Positions 44,917 to 54,602 of a stretch of DNA of 64,000 nucleotides are shown here, one piece after another (the stretch's first letter is position 1; each line of letters opens with the position of its first letter). The notes beneath the pieces were generated by a model that saw only the letters and a list, made by a program, of their open reading frames with translations, was not told where the DNA came from and searched no databases. Source of the stretch: Candidatus Dadabacteria bacterium (GTDB taxonomy: Bacteria; Desulfobacterota_D; UBA1144; Nemesobacterales; Nemesobacteraceae); the NCBI GenBank assembly GCA_022822065.1, contig JAJECI010000008.1, positions 53,254 through 117,253 on the forward strand. Direction: 5' to 3'. The position numbers were made by a program, and so were the translations under genes.

Positions 44917-45786
44917 ATGGTAAAGGAAGCTCTCTGGTCATCTGTACATGCTGCACCACGGTGTTTTAATCAGTCGACAACCCGTTTGCGACGGCTTGCC
45001 GCGGCTTTAATCCTGGCGACTTTTTGCTTAGCGTTGCAACCCCAGAGCGCAAACGCCGAGGGCGTGGGCGGCTTTTACATCGGAGCGGCGGTCGGAGGAG
45101 AATACGCCGACGTGGATTACAAGAAAACGGTAATTCACAATTTCCCCAACATGGAACTCATGTCGACCTACGAAAACGATAACGGCAAAGGTGGAATCGG
45201 CTCCATCAAGGCTATCTTGGGACATCGATGGAACCTGCCCGGCCAAGCCTATTTTTCGGGCGAACTTGACTTTGCCTTTAACCTGAACAAAAAAGTAGAC
45301 GGCCGGCTCAAAGGAGTCGATGACACTTCTTCGCCGGACGCTCCCGACGTGTTTCCAGGAGACTGGGACCTAGAGAAGAACTACAGTGCGGGATTTAACG
45401 CGAAGCTGGGGTTATCGCCCGGGGAAGACATTCTGGGAAGCGGCGGTTCTGTTTACCTGGTCGGAGGCGTTAAGTGGGCGGACTTCACGTTTGACGGTGG
45501 TTATGACGGCATGGTCGTTCTTCCCGATGGCACTACCGAGCGGATTGCGGGCGTGGACCGCAAGGAACTTAGCACGTGGCCCTGGCTTGTGGGAGCCGGA
45601 GTAGAATTCGGAAGCGAACAAAACCGTCTTGACTTGAGAGTCACCTACTCCAGGTATGAATTCGATTCCAGCTCGGGAGACGGATTGACCACCTCGACGT
45701 CAAAGGTTGATTATGATTTTGAAATAAGCGAATGGGGAATCTACGTCGGCTACACCTTCGCTACCGGATTCGGTCTGGGCATCTGA
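44917..45786 (+). CDS. Outer-membrane beta-barrel protein (opacity-like)
   Basis: 289 residues with an N-terminal signal (hydrophobic RLAAALILATFCLAL, cleaved after SANA) and a probable 8-10 strand barrel (GFYIGAAVGGEYADVDY; WGIYVGYTFATG). It is of the OmpA/Opa-type small porin class. The chain ends in Ile rather than the usual Phe. A GGAGG sequence (44901-44905) lies 12 bases before the ATG. No partner genes indicate a role. Confidence 0.82.
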   Translation: MVKEALWSSVHAAPRCFNQSTTRLRRLAAALILATFCLALQPQSANAEGVGGFYIGAAVGGEYADVDYKKTVIHNFPNMELMSTYENDNGKGGIGSIKAILGHRWNLPGQAYFSGELDFAFNLNKKVDGRLKGVDDTSSPDAPDVFPGDWDLEKNYSAGFNAKLGLSPGEDILGSGGSVYLVGGVKWADFTFDGGYDGMVVLPDGTTERIAGVDRKELSTWPWLVGAGVEFGSEQNRLDLRVTYSRYEFDSSSGDGLTTSTSKVDYDFEISEWGIYVGYTFATGFGLGI

Positions 45787-45839
45787 GTTCCCGGATAACT
45801 TTCGACGGATGCAGAATCCGGCGAAAAACGCGGGGTTCA

Positions 45840-46439
45840 TCAGGTCTGAATCTCGTCCGCTTTTTCAAGACGTTTCGCGTATTCGAGAATTTCCGGGAAA
45901 AACCGGTTGAAATGCCCGTTCATCTCGTCGTAGTGAGCGACCAGTTCCCGCTCAGATCCTGAAAGGGGATTTTTTCTCCTTACCCTTCTTGACATCCCCT
46001 CGAATACGACGCTAAGCCCCGAAACGCTCCTGTACTTCTCTATCCAGCCGTCCTCGATAATGGTGATTATCCTGGCCGCCGCGCGTTCGGGGAAGATATC
46101 CGCCGCCCCGAGGATTACACCGTACGCCCTGTCAAGAAAGTCCCTTAGGCTCTCATTCGAATAGCTCTCCCAGTTAACGGCAAGCAGGTGGTCATAGAAG
46201 ATGTCAAGAATAACCCTGCCCCAGCGCCTGCGCTCCGGACTTATAAGCCGGACGCATTCCCTCGTTATTTCGTGAGAATCCGTCCAGGCGTCAATCTTGC
46301 GGTGCATCATTATCCCGCGTCTTATGCCCGGGGTATAGCAGTCCTCGGGGAGTCTGCCCTTCACGAAATCGCCCAGGAAATTTCCTATCAGGCACTCCGG
46401 GTCATCCCCGGCAAGGCGGATATGGGCAAGGTAGTTCAT
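45840..46439 (-). CDS. acpH: Acyl carrier protein phosphodiesterase (AcpH-like)
   Basis: 199 residues of the DUF479/AcpH family in the HD-like superfamily: MNYLAHIRLAG start, IGNFLGDFVKGRLP, and HRKIDAWTDSH with the metal-binding His/Asp. AcpH removes the phosphopantetheine arm from holo-ACP. It is located 9 bases after htpG on the same strand. Confidence 0.88.
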   Translation of the reverse strand: MNYLAHIRLAGDDPECLIGNFLGDFVKGRLPEDCYTPGIRRGIMMHRKIDAWTDSHEITRECVRLISPERRRWGRVILDIFYDHLLAVNWESYSNESLRDFLDRAYGVILGAADIFPERAAARIITIIEDGWIEKYRSVSGLSVVFEGMSRRVRRKNPLSGSERELVAHYDEMNGHFNRFFPEILEYAKRLEKADEIQT

Positions 46440-46448
46440 CTGCGGGCA

Positions 46449-48299
46449 TCATCCGGAACTCAGCCGCTCAAGCAGCTTGTTTATTCTTCCGACCATGCTT
46501 CCGGGATCCTCCATGTAACCGGCGGCCAAAAGTGCGTTATCGAAGAGCTGCTCAACTATGATTGCGGCGAATTCCCCGTCCTTCTCTCTCATGGAAGCAA
46601 GGTTTTTTATAAGCGCGTGGTCTCCGTTTATCTCAAGGCGGACGACGGAACGCATGTCGCCACCCGCACTGATGTTCCTCATGATCCTTTTCATCCCCTG
46701 GGTCATCGTTGAATCGGAGTTAAACGCAGCGGCAGGACTCTCAACAAGCCTCCGGCTCATGCGCACGTCCCCTACCTTCTCGCCAAGCACTTCCTTCATC
46801 CAGCCGCAAAGTGATTTTTCCTCCTCGGAAGGACCCTCAGAAGAACTCTCCGCATCCTTGTCCGCGACGCCGACGTCAACGCTGTCGGCAGAAACAATCT
46901 TTTTTTCCTCGTACTCTCCGAGAGTCGACATCACGAATTCGTCAATCGGCTCGTATATGAAAAGAACCTCGATATCCTCCGAGCGGAAAAACTCCATGTG
47001 GGGCCCGTTCTCAAGCGCGTCTCTCGCGGAACCGAACAGGTAATAGATTTCCTCCTGACCCTCTCCCATCCCCGAGAGATAATCCTCAAAGGAAACCAGA
47101 TCCCCTTCCCCCCTGCGCGAGGACTCAAAGCGCAGCAGCCCCCGAAGCTGCTCTTTGTGCTCAAAATCCGATGCCACGCCCTCTTTTATGAAAAAACCGA
47201 ACTTGCCGTAGAAATCGCCGTAACTCTTCGGGTCGTCAGCCGAACTCTGCTCAAGGAATTTTATGAACCTTTTCGTAATGGCGGAATTAAGCTTCTTCAT
47301 AAGGGAGCTGTCCTGCATGGTCTCCCTCGAGATGTTAAGAGGAATGTCGGCGCTGTCCACCACACCCTTTAGAAATCTCGCCCACTCGGGAAGAAGATTC
47401 TTGGGGGAAGAGTCTATAAGAACCCTTCTTGAGTAAAGGCTCACTCCGGGGTCCGTTTTCCCGAATCCCAGGCGCTCCACGTTGTCCTCAGGGACGAACA
47501 GAAGCACGTTCATGTCAATCGGGGCTTCTGAGGAGAAATGAAGCCTGTATCTGGGCTCGTCAAAGGAGTTTGCCTGGAACCTGTAGAAACCTCCGTACTC
47601 CTGATCCGTAATCTCGCTCTTGCTGCGGAGCCAGACGGCTTCCGTGGTGTTTATCTGCTCGCCGTTTAGCTTAAGCGGGAAGGGAACAAACGCGGAGTAT
47701 TTTCTCAGGATCTCCCCTATAACGTCCGGGTCGGAGTACTCCCTGGCGTCATCCCTGAGAGACACGACGACCTTCGTGCCCCTTCTGTGCCCCTTTCCCT
47801 TTGTTATCTCGAATACTCCGTCCCCGCTGCTTCGCCAGACGAGGTGCTCTGAATTCTTCCTGTAGCCGCGGGTCACTACCTCAACCGAATCGGCAACCAT
47901 AAAGGAGCTGTAAAAGCCCACGCCGAACTGCCCGATCAGGTCTCCCCCTTCGGTCCCGCTTTTTTCCACTGCCTCAAGAAAGCTCCTTGAACCCGAGCGG
48001 GCTATCGTTCCCAGGTTCTCAACGAGTTCCTTTCTGCTCATTCCGATACCGTAGTCGGTAAAGGTGATCGTATTGTCCTCGCCTGAGGTGGATATCTCGA
48101 TTTCAAGCGGGAGAGCATCGTCGTATATCTCTTTATCGGTAAGTTGTATGTATCTCAGTTTCTCTAGCGCGTCAGAAGCGTTTGAAACCAACTCCCTGAT
48201 GAATATCTCCTTGTCGGTATAGAGGGAGTTGATCACGATATCCATCAGCCTTTGCACTTCGGCCTGGAACTCGTGCTTCTCAGTTTTCTCCTTGGTCAT
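46449..48299 (-). CDS. htpG: Chaperone protein HtpG (Hsp90)
   Basis: 616 residues with the Hsp90 N-terminal ATPase motifs (ELVSNASDALEKLRY, DYGIGMSRKELVENLGTIARSG), the middle-domain RVLIDSSPKNLLPEWARFLKGVVDS and the C-terminal dimerisation region. Length is usual for bacteria. A single gene, transcribed before acpH. Confidence 0.97.
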   Translation of the reverse strand: MTKEKTEKHEFQAEVQRLMDIVINSLYTDKEIFIRELVSNASDALEKLRYIQLTDKEIYDDALPLEIEISTSGEDNTITFTDYGIGMSRKELVENLGTIARSGSRSFLEAVEKSGTEGGDLIGQFGVGFYSSFMVADSVEVVTRGYRKNSEHLVWRSSGDGVFEITKGKGHRRGTKVVVSLRDDAREYSDPDVIGEILRKYSAFVPFPLKLNGEQINTTEAVWLRSKSEITDQEYGGFYRFQANSFDEPRYRLHFSSEAPIDMNVLLFVPEDNVERLGFGKTDPGVSLYSRRVLIDSSPKNLLPEWARFLKGVVDSADIPLNISRETMQDSSLMKKLNSAITKRFIKFLEQSSADDPKSYGDFYGKFGFFIKEGVASDFEHKEQLRGLLRFESSRRGEGDLVSFEDYLSGMGEGQEEIYYLFGSARDALENGPHMEFFRSEDIEVLFIYEPIDEFVMSTLGEYEEKKIVSADSVDVGVADKDAESSSEGPSEEEKSLCGWMKEVLGEKVGDVRMSRRLVESPAAAFNSDSTMTQGMKRIMRNISAGGDMRSVVRLEINGDHALIKNLASMREKDGEFAAIIVEQLFDNALLAAGYMEDPGSMVGRINKLLERLSSG

Positions 48300-48512
48300 C
48301 TGAAACCTCCATTAAGCGGCAAATTCCACTTGGAAAAACCATTCTCACTTAGTAAAAATAAGCCTGATTGCTCCCCTGACAAGTACACGCGACCCGAGAA
48401 CCGTTTTTTTATACGGCAAATGTCCCAAGACAGCGAGCTTATCAGGGAAAGCTCGGGAAGAAAGCATTTGGGGTCAGGTCTTTGCATAGAACCCAGAAAC
48501 ACCAGGACAATC

Positions 48513-49331
48513 CTATTTGCGTCCTATCGCCTCCCCCCAGGCAAAAGCCGCCAGCGCTCCGGGGGACTCCCTCCACTGGTCAAGCACCCCCCGCCATTCA
48601 TCAAACTGCTCCTGGCTGGCAAGTCCGTATTTCGTAGCTGCTTCAACTGTACTGGGGGAGAAAAACCAAGCGGTAATGAAACCGTGAAGGAAATCAATAT
48701 CTTCGCCCGTGCAGAAAGGTTCGAACGAAACACTCGCGCTTATATCCGAGAAACCGGCCTCGATAAACAGCCGCTTGAGCTCCCTGCCGATCTGGGGATG
48801 GCCTCCATTAGCCTCGATAAGCTTCGCGAACGTTTCCCATCCGTCTCTCATCGTAGGCTCAAGAAACGAAGAGTCAACAAACATCTCCCGGCTTGAAATG
48901 ATGCCGCCCGGCTTTAGAACCCGACGCACCTCCGCCAAGACGGCCTCTGTGTCCGGGGCGTGCATGAGCACGGCGTGGCAGTGCGCGACGTCAAACGAGT
49001 CATCCTCAAAGGGCAGATCGGCTACGTCAGCGGTCTGGAACATCGCGTTTCGGTGTCCGCCGGCCTCCGCGGCGGCCCGTGCGATCTCGATCTGCGAGGC
49101 CTCCATGTCGACACCGAAAAGATCTCCGGGTTCAACCGCTTTTGCCAGTCCTACCGAAATCGTCCCGGGACCGCACCCGAAATCCAGAACCCGCATGCCC
49201 GCCTCAAGGTGCGGGAGCAGATGTGCGGCGCTGGTCTCCGCGTTGCGGCGCCTGAGCAGTCTCTGAAAATCGTCGCTGTATCCCATGGTGTAGGTGGAAG
49301 TGGAAGCATCTTGGGTTTCATTGCTGTTCAT
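48513..49331 (-). CDS. Class I SAM-dependent methyltransferase
   Basis: About 272 residues. SAM motif I VLDFGCGPGTISVGLA, motif II with FQTADVADLPFEDDSFDVAHC, motif III LKPGGIISSRE. It resembles the UbiE/COQ5-type group, but specificity cannot be told. ATG at 49331 has GAGGAGG five bases upstream and is preferred over an in-frame start at 49382. Confidence 0.87.
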   Translation of the reverse strand: MNSNETQDASTSTYTMGYSDDFQRLLRRRNAETSAAHLLPHLEAGMRVLDFGCGPGTISVGLAKAVEPGDLFGVDMEASQIEIARAAAEAGGHRNAMFQTADVADLPFEDDSFDVAHCHAVLMHAPDTEAVLAEVRRVLKPGGIISSREMFVDSSFLEPTMRDGWETFAKLIEANGGHPQIGRELKRLFIEAGFSDISASVSFEPFCTGEDIDFLHGFITAWFFSPSTVEAATKYGLASQEQFDEWRGVLDQWRESPGALAAFAWGEAIGRK

Positions 49332-49565
49332 GGATTCCTCCTCGGTATTTTGGCAAATCATTATAGACCCTAGTAGGCGCATTTAAAAGCCCCAAAAAAC
49401 GGAATCCGAAAAAAACTTGAGCAGTATCCTTCCCGCCGTCCCCGTACTGCAAGCACTCGCCGGGAATATTTACCCCCTGTTGACTATTATCCCGGGCCTT
49501 TTATTATTTTCCGGGGGTTTCGCACCGGGTAAAAGTTTTTTCTCCCATGCTTGATCGCAAAAGCC

Positions 49566-50600
49566 ATGAGCAGCAGAAGAAAACCTAGAATAAAAACGCC
49601 GGAGAGAGATATTCCGTCTCTTGACCTGTCCGCAAGACCGAGAAGAAACCGCAAATCCCCTTCCGTAAGAAACCTGGCGCGGGAAACTTCGGTTCTGCCG
49701 GGAGACCTCGTGTACCCGCTTTTTATCCACGATAAAAACGGCGACGAGGAGATAGAATCGATGCCCGGATGCAAAAGGTGGAGCATCCCGGGTCTTGTGG
49801 AGGAAGTGAGGCAGTCCCACGGTCTGGGCGTCGGGGCGGTAATGATTTTCCCGGCAATCGAAGACGGACTTAAATCTCCCTTTGCCGAGGAGTGCTACAA
49901 CTCCAAGGGGTTAGTTCCAAGAGCCATAGCAGCCATAAAGAAAGAGGTTCCGGAAGTCGCCGTCATAACGGATATCGCGCTTGACCCGTACTCAAGCGAC
50001 GGGCACGACGGGGTGGTGTCCCCCTCAGGGGAAATACTTAACGACGTAACGGTCGAAGTGCTCTGCAAGCAGGCTCTCTGCCACGCCGCCGCGGGAGTCG
50101 ACATAGTAGCGCCGAGCGACATGATGGACGGGCGGGTCGGAGCGATAAGGGAAATTCTTGACGAAGAGGGCCATACGAACGTTTCGATAATGTCGTACAC
50201 GGCAAAATACGCTTCCTCTTTTTACGGACCGTTTCGCGGAGCGCTTGACTCAGCTCCCAGAGGCGGGGACAAGATGACTTACCAGATGGACCCCGCAAAC
50301 TCAAGAGAGGCCCTGAGGGAACTCATTTTGGACGAAGAGGAAGGAGCGGACATGGTAATGGTGAAACCCGCGGGGTACTACCTTGATCTCGTATCCCTGT
50401 TTCGGGAAAACACCGATCTTCCCCTGGCAGCCTACCAGGTAAGCGGGGAGTACCTCATGATAAAGGCGGCCGCGGAATCGGGGTGGCTTGACGAGGAAAA
50501 AATCATCCTTGAGAGCCTGCTAAGCGTAAAAAGGGCCGGGGCCGACATTGTAATCACCTATTTCGCGAAAAAAGCCGCCGAAATTCTCTCCCGAACCTAG
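49566..50600 (+). CDS. hemB: Porphobilinogen synthase (5-aminolevulinate dehydratase)
   Basis: About 344 residues. The two active-site lysines lie in IMSYTAKYASSFYGPFR and MVMVKPAGYYLDL. The metal-site region is DIALDPYSSDGHDG, the magnesium-type Asp-rich variant lacking the zinc cysteine triad of animal enzymes. It condenses two 5-aminolevulinates in heme synthesis. ATG at 49566 is chosen; a TTG five codons earlier is in frame. Confidence 0.96.
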   Translation: MSSRRKPRIKTPERDIPSLDLSARPRRNRKSPSVRNLARETSVLPGDLVYPLFIHDKNGDEEIESMPGCKRWSIPGLVEEVRQSHGLGVGAVMIFPAIEDGLKSPFAEECYNSKGLVPRAIAAIKKEVPEVAVITDIALDPYSSDGHDGVVSPSGEILNDVTVEVLCKQALCHAAAGVDIVAPSDMMDGRVGAIREILDEEGHTNVSIMSYTAKYASSFYGPFRGALDSAPRGGDKMTYQMDPANSREALRELILDEEEGADMVMVKPAGYYLDLVSLFRENTDLPLAAYQVSGEYLMIKAAAESGWLDEEKIILESLLSVKRAGADIVITYFAKKAAEILSRT

Positions 50601-50630
50601 CAATAGGAAAAGACCGGTGCTGCGACGCGC

Positions 50631-50658
50631 TTTACAAAATTTTATAGTCGTATAGAAT
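50631..50658 (+). promoter_or_regulatory. Probable promoter of the type-B L31 gene
   Basis: TTTACA, 16 bases, TAGAAT, 32 bases before the ATG of the L31 gene. Confidence 0.45.
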
Positions 50659-50690
50659 TCCCTTTCTCAAAAAAACACTGGACAGAGAAG

Positions 50691-50972
50691 ATGAAAAAAG
50701 ATATTCACCCAGATTATAACTATGTGGTCTTTAAGGATTCGTTCACCGGGCATATGTTCCTTACGCGTTCGACCAGAACATCCGAGGAAACTACTAAATG
50801 GGAAGACGGAAACGAGTACCCGCTTATAAGCGTGGAAATCTCAAGCGACTCTCACCCTTTCTATACCGGAAGGGAAAAACACTATAAAAAAGAAGGCAGG
50901 GTCGAGAAATTCCGTCGCAAGTACCAGAAGAAGTCCGCCGAGAAAGAGACCGCGGAAACCGAATCACAGTAA
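50691..50972 (+). CDS. rpmE2: 50S ribosomal protein L31 type B
   Basis: 93 residues beginning [16 protein letters not shown] with [23 protein letters not shown] and a basic tail [13 protein letters not shown]. It lacks the zinc-binding CxxC cysteines of standard L31, the hallmark of the zinc-free type B paralogue. In other bacteria this form replaces the zinc form under zinc shortage; no Zur-type operator is obvious here. Confidence 0.95.
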   Translation: MKKDIHPDYNYVVFKDSFTGHMFLTRSTRTSEETTKWEDGNEYPLISVEISSDSHPFYTGREKHYKKEGRVEKFRRKYQKKSAEKETAETESQ

Positions 50973-51032
50973 GAAGATTTCAGAAGCTCTCCGTTTCTGC
51001 CATAACTGAGTGAGGAAAACGGAGACATTGAC

Positions 51033-51494
51033 ATGAATATATTCTCGCAAGCCGCAACGACTTTACTTGCATTACTTACAGGTGGAATGGTGTTGATCGC
51101 ATTTGGTCTAGTTCCGTACTGGCGTTCACTAGACCCCGCTGAGTTCACAACGGTATTTTCTACCAGCCTGCCGACTGTTGGTGGAACGATGATCTTTCTT
51201 ACCATCTTAGGCACAGGCACTATTGTCATTGCAGCAGGGGTGGCTGCTTGGAAAAAGCTTCCTTCACGGAACTGGCTTATAGCCGGAGCAGCAGGTGCGC
51301 TTATCATGCTTGCCACCGTTCCGTTTTACTTCGGCGCAGCAAACCCCTTGTTGGCAGGCGGCACTTTAAGTGCTGAAGAAATCACGGCTGAACTTGCCAC
51401 ATGGCAGAAAATGCACTGGTTTAGAACCGTTTTCGGTGTAGCTGGTTTGTTTTGTGCGACCCGCGCAGGATATCAGCGACCAAAGAGTATTTAA
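51033..51494 (+). CDS. DUF1772-like small integral membrane protein
   Basis: 153 residues with four predicted membrane helices (about 7-28, 48-70, 82-102 and 128-145) in an arrangement like DUF1772/anthrone-oxygenase-like proteins. It lies 13 bases upstream of a ferric-reductase-like gene. The base composition is more AT-rich with different codon choice (many TTA, GAA, AAA) from neighbouring genes, consistent with transfer. Confidence 0.72.
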   Translation: MNIFSQAATTLLALLTGGMVLIAFGLVPYWRSLDPAEFTTVFSTSLPTVGGTMIFLTILGTGTIVIAAGVAAWKKLPSRNWLIAGAAGALIMLATVPFYFGAANPLLAGGTLSAEEITAELATWQKMHWFRTVFGVAGLFCATRAGYQRPKSI

Positions 51495-51507
51495 TAGGAA
51501 TTCCGAT

Positions 51508-52770
51508 ATGTTACGTTTACAAGGTATCAACGCTATTTTCGCTGTAATTGGATTGTTTATTATCCTTCATTGGGGCTTTGCGCCAAACCATCATGCCACC
51601 CTGACAACAGCGACAACGATGTTAGGTGGTATTGCGTTCCTTCTCATGACGGTCTCCGTTATTCTCACCACGCGGCTTGGCGTTTTTGAAGAGTGGTTTG
51701 GCGGACTTGATCGTATGTATCAAGTGCATCGGATAGCGGGTACTTTTGTCGGTGTTTTTGTCATTATTCATTTCGTCGGCGTTCCGAAGGTTTTGCCAGA
51801 AGGCGTTGATCCAGCGTTGAACCCGCTTAATCCATCTTCTCCGCTTGGTAAAGTATCGATGGTTCTCTTGGTAATCGGAATATTCATTTCCCTGAACCGC
51901 AAGATTAGTTACTCCAAATGGCGGACACTGCATAAAATCATGGCATTGGTGTATTTTCTTACCATAGGTCACTTTATGAACGCTCCTGGCATCTTTTTCG
52001 AGCAGTTTAGCGTCTCTGGCATCATGCTTATCATATCTTCAGTGATTGGTATCATTGCTCTTATTTACACCATGCTTGGAATGAATAAGCGCACAGCAAC
52101 CCCATTTATCATTGAGTCTGTCAACTTAATGGAACGAGCGACCGAGATTGTTTTGAAACCTGTCCGTGAAATGTTCACCTTTAAACCTGGTCAATTCGCC
52201 TTTGTTGAAATTCAAGGCAAAGAATGGTCAGAGCCACACCCGTTCACGATTTCAAGCGCGCCTGGCGAAGATCGTTTACGCTTCACCGTAAAGGTATCAG
52301 GCGATTGGACAAGAAAAGTGCGTGAAGAATTAAAGCCTGGTGGTGAAGTCATTGTGCGTGGGCCTTATGGACGTTTCGATGCTTCAAAAGTGAGTAACAA
52401 AAAGCAAGTCTGGATTGCTGGCGGTATCGGCCTGACGCCGTTTTTATCAAAAATTCGATCTATGGAAGCAGGCGATGATCGGCAAATTCAATTTGTCTAC
52501 GCTGCACGCAATGAAAAAGAAGCGATATTCCTTGATGAATTAAAAGCTCGTGCAAAAGAACTTGGAAATATCACGCTCTACCCACTGTTCTCAGATATAG
52601 GTGAATTTGCCCGTGTGGATATTGCCAAAGAAAGACTTCCTGATGCACTCGATGCTTTCGAGTATTTCATTTGCGGTCCAAAACCAATGGTCGATGGCTT
52701 GATGAAAGACCTCAAAAAAGAAGGTGTTCAGCGATCTCAAATCCATACGGAAGCGTTTGAATTTCGTTGA
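51508..52770 (+). CDS. Ferric-reductase-like transmembrane / FAD-NAD(P) oxidoreductase
   Basis: 420 residues. Five or six N-terminal membrane helices with paired histidines (HWGFAPNHH, HRIAGTFVGVFVIIHF, HKIMALVYFLTIGHF) expected to bind two b-hemes, then a ferredoxin-reductase module: FAD motif HPFTISSAP, NAD motif GGIGLTPFLSKIR and the C-terminal CGPKPMVDGLM. It passes electrons from NAD(P)H across the membrane to iron or another acceptor. ATG at 51508 (AGGAATTC before it) is chosen. The codon bias differs from flanking backbone genes. Confidence 0.9.
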   Translation: MLRLQGINAIFAVIGLFIILHWGFAPNHHATLTTATTMLGGIAFLLMTVSVILTTRLGVFEEWFGGLDRMYQVHRIAGTFVGVFVIIHFVGVPKVLPEGVDPALNPLNPSSPLGKVSMVLLVIGIFISLNRKISYSKWRTLHKIMALVYFLTIGHFMNAPGIFFEQFSVSGIMLIISSVIGIIALIYTMLGMNKRTATPFIIESVNLMERATEIVLKPVREMFTFKPGQFAFVEIQGKEWSEPHPFTISSAPGEDRLRFTVKVSGDWTRKVREELKPGGEVIVRGPYGRFDASKVSNKKQVWIAGGIGLTPFLSKIRSMEAGDDRQIQFVYAARNEKEAIFLDELKARAKELGNITLYPLFSDIGEFARVDIAKERLPDALDAFEYFICGPKPMVDGLMKDLKKEGVQRSQIHTEAFEFR

Positions 52771-53034
52771 TCCTATTTTTGTTGACAAATTTATTCATAC
52801 TTAATCTTTTTTATTAACTAAATGCATAAAGCTCGGCTTCTGCATTAGCATTGGTAAGTTCTTGTGTATCGTAAGTGTGGCGCAGCGTATGCATCGGTAA
52901 CTCCAATCATTCCCCCAATAAGCCAACCAAGGTATTTTTGAAAGCCAGCATTCCATGAAATTACCTCCCGAAATTTTTGAGAGGTAATCTTAACTTATTA
53001 TTTAGTCGGAAGGAGTTGGACTTAGGAAGTTTGT

Positions 53035-53055
53035 CTAGTTATGTATATAAGTCCC
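53035..53055 (+). repeat. Dispersed repeat, copy 1
   Basis: CTAGTTATGTATATAAGTCCC, matching the core of the repeats at 55151-55182 and 57251-57281 with one inserted base. It has the same orientation as the third copy. Confidence 0.5.
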
Positions 53056-53574
53056 AATGGATTGGAAGATAATTAGAAAGAAAGGTGAAGTTTTGGACGA
53101 AATCCTGAAAAATTGAATGATTGCCTGAATTTTATCCTCTCGAAGAAATAGAAGTGCAACTATTTAGTGTTAAAATACTAAAGAATATCAGGAAATTAGC
53201 TTGGGTTGGCAACTTCAAAAACAAAGGCAAAGACGTTACGTTAAAATGTCACATTAAAATAACCAGAAAGGAGCTATCGTGTTCATTCTACGTAACTCCC
53301 TGTTATTGTTGTATTTCTTGGGATATTACTCCTGATTTCATGATCAAACCATGTTTTCTATAAATCACAAATGTGGTTGCAAAAATAGTTTGATCACTTT
53401 TTCTTTATGCTGAGAGCGGCAAACGGGGGCTGGCATAATTTCTATTGATTCCTGTTAATCATTCGGTAAATTCCATTATTAAGAGTATGCGGCAAAATCT
53501 GCTTGCGACTGCTGAGGGGAATCTTGGACCCCCAAAGTTCCGTAGGAGGAGATGTAGCCCTCCTCGCATATTTC

Positions 53575-53602
53575 AGAGGTGACCAGGCGACACCTCTTTT
53601 TT
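53575..53602 (+). terminator. Intrinsic terminator, possibly ending a small RNA
   Basis: AGAGGTG and CACCTCT arms around a 9-base loop followed by six T's. A second stem (AGGAGG/CCTCCT) lies just upstream at ~53543-53565. The nearest upstream plus-strand gene ends 800 bases earlier, so the terminator more likely belongs to an unannotated transcript. Confidence 0.55.
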
Positions 53603-53693
53603 ACTCTGTTCCGTTTCTTTAATTCCTAAAACATCTTTTGTCTTTTGATGAAACTAGCTCTCAAACTATAGAAGATCCAAGTCCACCCTGCCC

Positions 53694-54512
53694 TCAGACT
53701 AGTGCAATGATGAACAGGCGAGGGAAGGAATACAGCGTACGGTTCCCCGAATTCTTGGGATAAGCATCCCGGAGCCGCTGCTTGTATACTTTTAAAAACC
53801 GGTTCCGTTCAGTATCGCGCAGACCATTTAGAATCGGGCGCAGACCGCTGCCCATAACCCATTCAAAAACAGGATCATCGCCTTCAAGCGCATGGAAATA
53901 ACGCGTTTCCCAGATATCAAGGCGTCGCGTACAGGGAGAAAGAATATCGTAGTAGAACTTTGAATCCTCAACCCACTTGTTTGACAAGGAGGCAAGGAGT
54001 GAGGCCTCGCCGACCGGCTTCCCGTCGGGACCGCCATTTGCCAACGTATCCCGCATCAGGCGGTGAGACAGAAGATCCCAGCTAAGCGGCATCTGGACCG
54101 CGAGGCAGCCTCCCGGGTTAAGATAGCTCATCAGGCGCGCAAACAGCTCAGAGTGACCGTCAACCCAGTGCAAAGACGCATTGGAATAGATAAGGTCCGG
54201 GTTTTCCTCCGGGATCCAGTTGCGTATATCGGTATCCACCCAGCAAACATTGGAAGGTTCCGCATCCGCCTCAGCCAGCATCTGCGGTGAGTTATCGATA
54301 CCATATACCTTGGATGAGGACCAGCGCTTCGCCAGAAGGCGGGTTATGTGGCCCGAACCGCAACCCAGATCACAGATCACGTTCGGCGTCTCAAGGGGTA
54401 TACGGTCCAGCAACTCAAGGGCCGGACGCAGGCGCTGCTCGGAGAACTTCAGGTACTGACCGGGGGCCCAGCGCGTTCCGGCAACCTCACCCTGATGCGC
54501 TCTTTGCGACAT
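53694..54512 (-). CDS. Trans-aconitate 2-methyltransferase-like SAM methyltransferase
   Basis: About 272 residues. The N-terminal WAPGQYLKFSEQRLRPALELL segment is the signature of Tam, followed by SAM motif VICDLGCGSGHITRLLAKRW and IYSNASLHWVDGH. Tam methylates trans-aconitate, an inhibitory by-product of the TCA cycle. ATG at 54512 has GAGGAG upstream; the frame extends 26 codons further but with a basic stretch unlike the family. Confidence 0.88.
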   Translation of the reverse strand: MSQRAHQGEVAGTRWAPGQYLKFSEQRLRPALELLDRIPLETPNVICDLGCGSGHITRLLAKRWSSSKVYGIDNSPQMLAEADAEPSNVCWVDTDIRNWIPEENPDLIYSNASLHWVDGHSELFARLMSYLNPGGCLAVQMPLSWDLLSHRLMRDTLANGGPDGKPVGEASLLASLSNKWVEDSKFYYDILSPCTRRLDIWETRYFHALEGDDPVFEWVMGSGLRPILNGLRDTERNRFLKVYKQRLRDAYPKNSGNRTLYSFPRLFIIALV

Positions 54513-54602
54513 GCGATCTCCTCGCTCCACCCCTCGGATATGTCCGCGCAGTTTTTGCGCGAGTGGCCCGCGACGCCGTCTGTTTAGCATCAGAAACCGC
54601 GA

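Larger units (their letters stand above)
52771..53693. other. AT-rich gene-poor region
   Basis: 923 bases with no supported gene. Contents: a tail-end repeat copy at 53035-53055; an open frame of 80 codons at 53121-53363 that I cannot support; two hairpins at ~53543-53565 and 53575-53597, the second followed by T's. On the minus strand a short frame near 52800-52960 has a GGGAGG ribosome-like site but no recognisable product; it may be decayed DNA. Confidence 0.5.

Noticed and set aside
52800..52970. Minus-strand fragment with LPMHTLRHTYDT resembling the HxLRHT box of tyrosine recombinases
   Set aside because: The frame is only about 30 codons, lacks the other conserved residues, and what follows does not match integrases; a chance likeness or heavily decayed relic.
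53121..53363. 80-codon ORF in the AT-rich gap
   Set aside because: No recognised family, weak start context, irregular composition.
53480..53605. Signal recognition particle 4.5S RNA
   Set aside because: A short GATGTAGC likeness was noticed, but the conserved SRP domain IV (GGTCAGG...GGAAGCAGCC) is missing.
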